From NCBI GenBank assembly GCA_031285115.1, contig JAITWU010000227.1, positions 1 to 11,414 on the forward strand: a stretch of DNA of 11,414 bases. The letters are read 5' to 3'. Numbering within the stretch: the first letter of the stretch is position 1; each line of letters begins with the position of its first letter. Of the stretch, positions 1 to 4,190 are shown piece after piece. A model generated the notes under the pieces. That model had not been told where the DNA came from and ran no database searches. It saw only the letters and a program-made list of their open reading frames with translations. The position numbers and the translations under genes are program-made. The DNA is from Azonexus sp. Lineage in GTDB: Bacteria; Pseudomonadota; Gammaproteobacteria; Burkholderiales; Rhodocyclaceae.

Positions 1-221
1 AGTTGATCCGCCAACCGCCACTCCGCCCGCCAGCCAGCCCAGGCAAAACCGAGCAACAAACAACCCAACAGTGCCAACCCACGAGTCGCTGGCCGAGCGC
101 GAAAACACACCGGCAAACAGGCCAGCAGGCCAATGACCAGCGACGGCCAAAGCCAAAACAACTCACCTTGCATCTGCAACAGCAAGACACCGGCGGCAAA
201 GGCGAAAATGGCGGAACGCAT
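1..221 (-). CDS. comEC: ComEC/Rec2-family competence protein, N-terminal fragment (runs off the window)
   Basis: Reading the minus strand from the ATG at 221-219 gives 73 open codons to the window edge with no stop. The protein begins MRSAIFAFAAGVLLLQ, continues through alternating hydrophobic stretches (VIGLLACLPVC, LALLGCLLLGFAWAGW) and reaches WRAEWRLADQ. This pattern of an initial membrane helix, a short loop, two more helices, then a W-R-A-E-x-R-L-A-D motif is the usual start of proteobacterial ComEC (DUF4131 region), the inner-membrane channel that carries single-stranded DNA into the cytoplasm during transformation. The competence and metallo-beta-lactamase-like domains would lie outside the window. 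The start is the only in-frame ATG downstream of an upstream stop near 293, but no strong Shine-Dalgarno sequence is visible. The family call comes from remembered resemblance of a short fragment; another polytopic membrane protein remains possible. Confidence 0.6.
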   Translation of the reverse strand, partial: MRSAIFAFAAGVLLLQMQGELFWLWPSLVIGLLACLPVCFRARPATRGLALLGCLLLGFAWAGWRAEWRLADQ

Positions 222-392
222 GGCGTCATCATGCCAGCGAAACGGGCTGGGCTGACGAATGCTGCTGCGATCCTGCTTGCAACGATATGGTTGTCAGGTA
301 TAGCCGTCCCATGAAACACCCGGACAAAGCAAGTCGACTTTGCCGGACCGATGCCCGAAGCTCATACGTCACAATCAGCAAGACTCGATCAT

Positions 393-416
393 CCCTCGCT
401 CGCTTGCGGGAGAGGG
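393..416. repeat. Degenerate GC-rich hairpin, relative of the 3004-3029 repeat
   Basis: Arms 393-403 (CCCTCGCTCGC) and 406-416 (GCGGGAGAGGG) pair with two mismatches around a TT loop. The right arm equals the right arm of the perfect hairpin at 3004-3029, so this looks like a decayed copy of the same interspersed repeat. No T-run follows, so it is not a standard terminator. Just downstream, 419-435 carries a 6-bp inverted repeat (TTGACG, 5-nt spacer, CGTCAA) of unknown meaning. Nothing else was recognised in the 222-504 intergenic stretch apart from the -10 box at 490. Confidence 0.5.
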
Positions 417-489
417 CTTTGACGATGACCGTCAACGCAGGAATTCTCAAATGCCGCCAACCATGATCTGATTGATTTTTTCTAACCGT

Positions 490-495
490 TATAAT
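490..495 (+). promoter_or_regulatory. Candidate -10 box for the Na/Pi cotransporter gene
   Basis: A perfect TATAAT sits only 9 bp before the ATG at 505. No good -35 hexamer is found at 16-18 bp spacing (TTGATT at 472-477 is 12 bp away). If it is used, transcription would begin at about 502-505, giving a leaderless or nearly leaderless mRNA, which would fit the absence of a Shine-Dalgarno sequence before the ATG. Confidence 0.35.
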
Positions 496-504
496 GACAA
501 AATC

Positions 505-2280
505 ATGTTCACCGTCGAAATGTTCGGCCTCCTGCTGGGTGGGCTGGCGCTTTTTTTGTTTGGTCTGGAGCTTCTGACCGGCGCTTTCAAAGCCATTGCC
601 GGGGCGCGGCTGCAAACGTGGCTGGGGGTGTTGACGGCCAGCCGCTGGCGCGGGTTGCTGGCCGGGGCGGGGATTACGGCGGCGCTCAATTCTTCGACCA
701 TCACCACCGTTTTGCTGGTCGGCTTTGTTTCGGCGGGCTTGATGACGCTGGCGCAGGCGATTCCGATGATTTTGGGGGCCAATGTCGGCTCGACCGTGAC
801 GGCGCAACTGGTGGCTTTCAATCTGTCGGCGGCGGTGTTTTATTTTCTTGGCGGCGGCTTTTTGCTGCGCGCTTTCGCCAAGCGGGAAATGGCGCAGCAA
901 ATCGGCAATGTGCTGATGGGGCTGGGGCTGTTGTTTTTCGGCATCGAACTGATGGGGCAGGCGACCGGGCCGCTGCGCGACTATCAGCCCTTCATCGCGG
1001 CGATGCAGGATATGCGCAATCCGCTCCTGGGCATTTTGATCGGCGCAGTGTTTACCGCCATCGTGCAAAGCTCGGCGGCGACGCTGGCCGTCGTCATCGC
1101 TCTGGCGGGGCAGGGGCTGGTGCCGCTGGAGGCGGGTATCGCCATCGTCCTTGGGGCCAATGCCGGGACGTGCGGCACGACGCTGCTGGCGGCCATCGGC
1201 AAGCCGCCGGAAGCCTTGCAGGTGGCGCTGGTGCATTTGATGTTCAATCTTTTTGGCGTGCTCGTCTTCATCCTCATCATTCCGTGGTTTGCCGAGCTGG
1301 TTCGCTGGATTTCGCCCGTCGCGCCCGAATTGCAGGGCGTGGCGCGGCTGGCGGCGGAGACGCCGCGCCAGATCGCCAATGCCCATACCCTGTTCAATGT
1401 CAGCAGCGCCTTGCTGCTGATCGGCTTTACCGGCAGGCTGGAGCACTGGGCGCAGCGGCTGGCGCCCGGTAAACCGGCGGCCTGGAAGGCTTCTGGCGAG
1501 CCGCGTTTTCTCGATCGGGCGATGCTGGCGATGCCGCCGCTGGCGGTTGCCCGCATTCAGCTCGAACTGAGCGTGCTCGGCGAGCAGGTGGCGGAACTCA
1601 CGCAGCAGAGCGCCGCCGTCGCCATCAGCGGCGAGGAGCAGGACATCGCCAAACTGCTCGAACAAGATCGTCAGGCCGACCAACTCGGCGCGGAAATTTT
1701 GAGCTACATCGGCAGTTTGACCGAAGCCCATCCCGCCGCCCCGGAGGGCCGCGAGATCGTCGCCCTGACGCTCCTTGCCGCCAGTCTCGATGCGACCCGC
1801 GAAGTTGCGGCCACCAGCCTGCTCGGCATCGCCCGGCGGCGGCTGGCCGAAGGCGTTGATCTGAGGGCGCTGCACGCGGCTGACGCGGTGGCGGCGCGGT
1901 TCTATGCGGCGGCGGGCGGCAGCCTGCGTCAGGCGGTTGCGCTCATCGCCGCGCCGGATGGCGCAGCCGCCAGCCGCATCGTCGCGGCCAAGGCCGATCT
2001 TGAAGCAGAAGCCGCCGCCGCGCGCGACAGCGTCATGGCCGGGCTGCCGCTCTCTCGGGCGAGCGAAGTGGCGAATTTCCGGCTGTCCAACGAAATGATC
2101 GAACAGTTCAACGAAATCGCCCGCCTCTCACGCGCCATCGCCAAGGCGACGCGGGAATTGCGGGCGGTGGGCGGCGGGGCGGCCCCGCCGCCTGTGCAAG
2201 CGCCGACTTACCAGGACGGCACTTCCGCCGCTGGCGGCGGCGGGGGCGGTGGCGGCAGCCAGTCGCCGCTGGCGCCGTAG
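505..2280 (+). CDS. Na+/phosphate cotransporter (NptA/PNaS family) with C-terminal PhoU-like domain
   Basis: The product has 591 residues and is predicted to be an inner-membrane sodium-coupled phosphate transporter. The diagnostic inverted duplication is visible: repeat 1 has NSST at about 62-65 and GANVGST at about 91-97; repeat 2 has QSSAAT at about 188-193 and GANAGT at about 217-222. These are the QSS- and GAN-type motifs of PNaS transporters. About eight hydrophobic segments fill residues 1-330, including the conserved region around ANAHTLFN. From about 345 to 565 the sequence is helical and charged, like the PhoU-like domain often fused to bacterial members. Length is normal for the fused type. 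I chose ATG 505 (MFTVEMFGLL) rather than the upstream TTG at 472 because family members begin with the glycine-rich first helix. The extreme C-terminus is a run of glycines (about 2230-2257) that overlaps the convergent cytochrome gene and may be dispensable. Substrate specificity is inferred from family. Confidence 0.9.
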   Translation: MFTVEMFGLLLGGLALFLFGLELLTGAFKAIAGARLQTWLGVLTASRWRGLLAGAGITAALNSSTITTVLLVGFVSAGLMTLAQAIPMILGANVGSTVTAQLVAFNLSAAVFYFLGGGFLLRAFAKREMAQQIGNVLMGLGLLFFGIELMGQATGPLRDYQPFIAAMQDMRNPLLGILIGAVFTAIVQSSAATLAVVIALAGQGLVPLEAGIAIVLGANAGTCGTTLLAAIGKPPEALQVALVHLMFNLFGVLVFILIIPWFAELVRWISPVAPELQGVARLAAETPRQIANAHTLFNVSSALLLIGFTGRLEHWAQRLAPGKPAAWKASGEPRFLDRAMLAMPPLAVARIQLELSVLGEQVAELTQQSAAVAISGEEQDIAKLLEQDRQADQLGAEILSYIGSLTEAHPAAPEGREIVALTLLAASLDATREVAATSLLGIARRRLAEGVDLRALHAADAVAARFYAAAGGSLRQAVALIAAPDGAAASRIVAAKADLEAEAAAARDSVMAGLPLSRASEVANFRLSNEMIEQFNEIARLSRAIAKATRELRAVGGGAAPPPVQAPTYQDGTSAAGGGGGGGGSQSPLAP

Positions 2281-2900
2281 ACGGCGGCCCCGGCCAGCAG
2301 AAGCGCGACGATCAGCGCGATCAAGCCGCCGCCACGGGCATCCTGACCGTTGTTCACCTCTTTGTCGCCGGTCAGCATCGGCCTCACCAGATTGTCTTTT
2401 TTGACAATGGCGTAAAAGGCAATGGCCGCGACGTGCAGACCAATGAGGATGAACAACAGATTGGCGATGAGATGATGCAGGCCGGTCAAGCGGTTGCTCA
2501 GGCTTTTATCGACGAGATCGAAGAGCGGCCCCTTGAAAGCAATATCGTCATTGGCGAACAGCCCCAACGCCGCCTGAATGAGCAGCACGGCGAGCAGACC
2601 GAACACGGAAAACGCGCCGAGCGGGTTGTGCCCCGGCTCATGCCACTCGCCTTTGAGATAAGCGCGAATCTTGGCCGGAGTCGGGAAAAACTGCGCGAAG
2701 CGGGCGTAGGTCGAGCCAATCAGGCCCCAGACGAGGCGAAACGCCAGCAGACCGATGATCAAGAGGCCGATGCGCCCATGCCAGTCGATCAGGCCGCCGC
2801 CAAGCTGGCCGCTGATGATGGCGGCGATGACGGACAAAACCAGCAGCCAGTGAAAGAGGCGGGTGGGCAGATCCCAGAGACGGATGCGTTTGAGGCTCAT
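2208..2900 (-). CDS. Cytochrome b561-family di-heme membrane protein
   Basis: The product has 230 residues and is an inner-membrane b-type cytochrome of the bacterial b561/hydrogenase-cytochrome-b superfamily. It starts MSLKRIRLWDLPTRLFHWLL. Candidate heme ligands are visible: H17 (FHW), H41 (DWHGRIG), H142 or H143 (LHHLIAN) and H156 (GLHVAAI), spread over four hydrophobic helices. A fifth helix (about 192-210) precedes an unusual tail with eight consecutive prolines. It lies downstream of, and in the same orientation as, the cytochrome c' gene (185 bp gap containing hairpins), so it probably exchanges electrons with that periplasmic protein; such pairing is often seen in Proteobacteria (recalled, not checked). 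Its 3' end overlaps the Na/Pi gene by 73 bp on the opposite strand. Only a weak Shine-Dalgarno sequence precedes the ATG. The electron donor (quinol or c-type cytochrome) cannot be decided from the sequence. Confidence 0.88.
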   Translation of the reverse strand: MSLKRIRLWDLPTRLFHWLLVLSVIAAIISGQLGGGLIDWHGRIGLLIIGLLAFRLVWGLIGSTYARFAQFFPTPAKIRAYLKGEWHEPGHNPLGAFSVFGLLAVLLIQAALGLFANDDIAFKGPLFDLVDKSLSNRLTGLHHLIANLLFILIGLHVAAIAFYAIVKKDNLVRPMLTGDKEVNNGQDARGGGLIALIVALLLAGAAVYGASGDWLPPPPPPPPAAEVPSW

Positions 2901-2955
2901 ATTATTAACCCGGCCCTTGAATATGCTGCGAGAAAGCCCCTCGCCCCTTGGGGGT

Positions 2956-3000
2956 GGGGTGAGGGGGTTGAGTCTCCGGCCCGCGCCACCCCCTCACCCC
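2956..3000. repeat. 12-bp inverted repeat, 21-nt loop, between cytochrome genes
   Basis: GGGGTGAGGGGG (2956-2967) is exactly complementary to CCCCCTCACCCC (2989-3000). It immediately abuts the tighter hairpin at 3004-3029, forming a compound intergenic repeat of a kind common in GC-rich proteobacteria. It lies in the transcribed gap between the cytochrome c' and b561 genes. No T-run follows on the minus strand, so transcriptional attenuation or mRNA 3'-end protection is only a possibility. Confidence 0.8.
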
Positions 3001-3003
3001 CGG

Positions 3004-3029
3004 CCCCTCTCCCGCAAGCGGGAGAGGGG
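3004..3029. repeat. Perfect 12-bp hairpin with 2-nt loop
   Basis: CCCCTCTCCCGC (3004-3015), AA (3016-3017), GCGGGAGAGGGG (3018-3029). The stem is perfect and very GC-rich. A degenerate copy occurs at 393-416. On the minus-strand transcript it falls between the cytochrome c' stop and the b561 start, so it could stabilise the upstream cistron or reduce read-through, making cytochrome c' more abundant than the membrane subunit. That regulatory role is inferred. Confidence 0.85.
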
Positions 3030-3036
3030 TGAAGAA

Positions 3037-3084
3037 GATGGGGCGACGCCAACAGGCGTGTGTGAGCATGTAAAACGAAACCGC
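3037..3084 (-). repeat. 48-bp interspersed repeat, copy A (3' of the cytochrome c' gene)
   Basis: Read on the minus strand from 3084, the sequence GCGGTTTCGTTTTACATGCT and its continuation to 3037 matches the plus strand at 11321-11368 at about 40 of 48 positions, with the first 25 differing at one base. It begins one base after the cytochrome c' stop codon. Copy B likewise lies 3' of a gene in the same relative orientation. Confidence 0.8.
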
Positions 3085-3085
3085 T

Positions 3086-3538
3086 TTAGTCCTTGGTTCT
3101 GAAATCGTCGTGGCAAGCCTTGCAGGTGCCGCCGAGTTTTTCAAACTGCGCCTTGGCGGCGGCGGCATCGCCCGTGGCGGCGACCTTGGCCATTTCGTTG
3201 GCCTCGCGGTTGAAATCGGTGGCGACCTTGCCGACTTTTTCCTTGTCCTTGAACAACTCCGGTTTGACGCGGGTTTCGACCCAGCCCTTGCCCTTGTCGG
3301 TGCCCGGCAGATAGAGCGCGCCCATGCCGGAATTGGCAATGCTTTGAATGACGTTGGCGGCCTTGATGACCTCGTCCTTGTTGTACTTGCCGTCGATATT
3401 GTCCTTGATGCGGTGCATGTTCCAGGCCATCGTGGCGTAGGCCGACTGGCGGAACTTGATAGCTTCTTCCGGCTTCATCTGGGCGGCGGCGCTGCCGGCG
3501 AGGGTAATGCCGATGAGGGCGAGCGCAAGTTTCTTCAT
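3086..3538 (-). CDS. cycP: Cytochrome c' (periplasmic, class II c-type cytochrome)
   Basis: The product has 150 residues. An N-terminal signal peptide (MKKLALALIGITLAGSAAA, cleavage predicted after A19) exports it to the periplasm. The heme attachment motif CKACH (C139, C142, H143) is near the C-terminus, as in class II cytochromes, and the body is a four-helix bundle sequence. The start KPEEAIKFRQSAYATM aligns with known cytochromes c': R30 corresponds to the conserved Arg12, and the distal pocket position usually occupied by Leu16 is Y34 here. As I recall, a tyrosine at this position occurs in the Allochromatium vinosum protein. The family binds NO and CO at a five-coordinate heme and helps with nitric oxide tolerance. 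The ATG is fixed by GGAG 8 bases upstream (3550-3547) and a good promoter at 3603-3575. It is probably transcribed with the b561 gene. The symbol follows common usage for cytochrome c'. Confidence 0.95.
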   Translation of the reverse strand: MKKLALALIGITLAGSAAAQMKPEEAIKFRQSAYATMAWNMHRIKDNIDGKYNKDEVIKAANVIQSIANSGMGALYLPGTDKGKGWVETRVKPELFKDKEKVGKVATDFNREANEMAKVAATGDAAAAKAQFEKLGGTCKACHDDFRTKD

Positions 3539-3546
3539 CGTTCTTT

Positions 3547-3550
3547 CTCC
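3547..3550 (-). promoter_or_regulatory. Ribosome binding site of the cytochrome c' gene
   Basis: The minus strand reads GGAGAAAGAACG then ATG. GGAG is 8 bases from the start codon, which fixes the start at 3538. Confidence 0.8.
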
Positions 3551-3574
3551 AGGGGGTGTTTGAGGGAACCGTCG

Positions 3575-3603
3575 ATTTTACCGGCTTATAAAATCATTTG
3601 TAA
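3575..3603 (-). promoter_or_regulatory. Sigma-70-type promoter of the cytochrome c' gene
   Basis: On the minus strand TTACAA (3603-3598) and TAAAAT (3580-3575) are separated by exactly 17 bp, each close to consensus. A transcript starting near 3568 would have a leader of about 30 nt before the ATG at 3538. The inverted-repeat element begins 20 bp upstream of the -35 box, so its insertion would have replaced any upstream operator. Confidence 0.6.
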
Positions 3604-3611
3604 CCGGCGTT

Positions 3612-3627
3612 GCATCCGGGGCAGGGC
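3612..3627 (+). repeat. Left direct repeat bracketing the inverted-repeat element
   Basis: GCATCCGGGGCAGGGC at 3612-3627 matches GCATCCGGGGCAAGGC at 3931-3946 with one mismatch. The first 11 bases lie just outside the element's left terminal repeat, so they may be a target-site duplication. Confidence 0.6.
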
Positions 3628-3929
3628 CAGAGCATCAAATTCCCTGTCATTTCAGAGAACTTGCCCGTAAATAAGCCAACCATGACTTCGCGCTCGCCTA
3701 CCCCTCCACCATGCTTCGCATGGTCCCCCTCCCCATTGCTTCGCACCGGGGCGGAACTTGGAGCCACCGTGGTTTTCGATCCTCCCTATTGGCGCAGCCA
3801 ATGGGGAGGGGGACCACGCGCAGCGTGGTGGAGGGGGCAATGGGGTGCAGATAACCAATTTACGGACAAGTTCTTAATCGCCGGTTCTGTAAATCATTGA
3901 GCGTTAAAGAATTTTGATGCTCTGACCCT
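3623..3929. mobile_element. MITE-like non-autonomous element with terminal and internal inverted repeats
   Basis: The ends are imperfect terminal inverted repeats: AGGGCCAGAGCATCAAATTC at 3623-3642 and the complement of AGGGTCAGAGCATCAAAATT (reverse strand of 3910-3929). A second inverted pair lies inside, AGAACTTGCCCGTAAAT (3656-3672) against ATTTACGGACAAGTTCT (3858-3874), with one mismatch. A third pair, 38 bp, is at 3701-3738 and 3799-3836. About 307 bp in total, with no transposase reading frame; short open frames on both strands run straight through the repeat arms and look spurious. Direct repeats at 3612 and 3931 flank it. The structure suggests a miniature inverted-repeat transposable element mobilised in trans, but I do not recognise the parent IS family. 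A composite of intergenic palindromes is the alternative. Confidence 0.6.
3701..3836. repeat. 38-bp inverted repeat whose arms each form their own hairpin
   Basis: The arm at 3701-3738 and the reverse complement of the arm at 3799-3836 agree at 35 of 38 positions, starting CCCCTCCACCA and ending TCCCCCTCCCCATTG. Each arm contains its own small stem: CCATGC-TTC-GCATGG on the left and CCACGC-GCA-GCGTGG on the right. Two of the three differences are a paired T:A to C:G change that keeps the small stem, and the third is in the loop. Confidence 0.8.
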
Positions 3930-3930
3930 A

Positions 3931-3946
3931 GCATCCGGGGCAAGGC
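3931..3946 (+). repeat. Right direct repeat bracketing the inverted-repeat element
   Basis: GCATCCGGGGCAAGGC, partner of 3612-3627 with one mismatch, begins two bases after the right terminal inverted repeat. Between this repeat and 4190 there is no gene: the sequence turns AT-rich from about 4010 and forms the leader of the autotransporter gene. Confidence 0.6.
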
Positions 3947-4055
3947 AGTCGCACGAATGCCCCAGGGAAGGTGGCGGCGGCTTGAGCAGCCGGATTCGGA
4001 CAACCCGCGAATATTTGCCAAAAATAACAATTTTTACAGGCGTGACTTTAGAAAG

Positions 4056-4072
4056 CTCACAAAACCTCACAA
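4056..4072 (+). promoter_or_regulatory. Paired CTCACAA sites, candidate regulator binding site
   Basis: CTCACAA occurs at 4056-4062 and again at 4066-4072, start to start 10 bp, about one helical turn. It lies just upstream of the AT-rich putative promoter of the autotransporter gene, where an activator would bind. The regulator is unknown and the match could be chance. Confidence 0.25.
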
Positions 4073-4081
4073 TTTGGCGTC

Positions 4082-4115
4082 TTGGTAGTTTTTTACAATT
4101 TTTTGCTTATATATT
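4082..4115 (+). promoter_or_regulatory. AT-rich putative promoter of the autotransporter gene
   Basis: TTGGTA (4082-4087) and TTATAT (4107-4112) are 19 bp apart within the most AT-rich part of the window. TTTACA (4092-4097) is another possible -35 but is only 12 bp from TATATT (4110-4115). Neither arrangement is ideal. A start near 4120 would give a leader of about 70 nt. Confidence 0.35.
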
Positions 4116-4180
4116 TCAGCCCATGTCATTTTTTATGCACACGGGTTGATGCCTGTTGGGTATCGAACCGCCAACCAACC

Positions 4181-4186
4181 GGAGAG
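4181..4186 (+). promoter_or_regulatory. Ribosome binding site that decides the autotransporter start
   Basis: GGAGAG at 4181-4186 ends 4 bases before ATG 4191. It selects that ATG over the in-frame TTG at 4146 and ATG at 4149; the product then starts exactly at the ESPR motif. Confidence 0.85.
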
Positions 4187-4190
4187 CGTC

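Noticed and set aside
229..1875. Long minus-strand open frame of 548 codons opposite the Na/Pi gene
   Set aside because: Its product is rich in Arg, Gln, His and Gly with no recognisable domain, as expected for the antisense of a GC-rich gene. The plus-strand frame has clear transporter motifs.
2941..3029. CRISPR array
   Set aside because: The repeats are adjacent palindromes of different sequence without regular spacers or cas genes.
2433..3032. Plus-strand open frame of 199 codons opposite the b561 gene
   Set aside because: Composition is Gln/Glu/Ala-rich without a domain, and it runs into the intergenic hairpins; the minus-strand cytochrome has conserved histidines.
3610..3900. Short open frames on both strands within 3610-3900
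   Set aside because: They read through the arms of the inverted-repeat element; the similar peptides on both strands come from the palindrome, not from a gene.
4146..4190. Upstream TTG/ATG starts for the autotransporter
   Set aside because: The ESPR motif begins exactly at ATG 4191, which has GGAGAG at proper spacing; the upstream codons add no known signal element.
4141..4190. Possible riboswitch in the autotransporter leader
   Set aside because: Only a 5-bp stem (GTTGG/CCAAC) and GGTTG/CAACC alternatives are seen; no conserved core of a cyclic-di-GMP or other known class could be matched.
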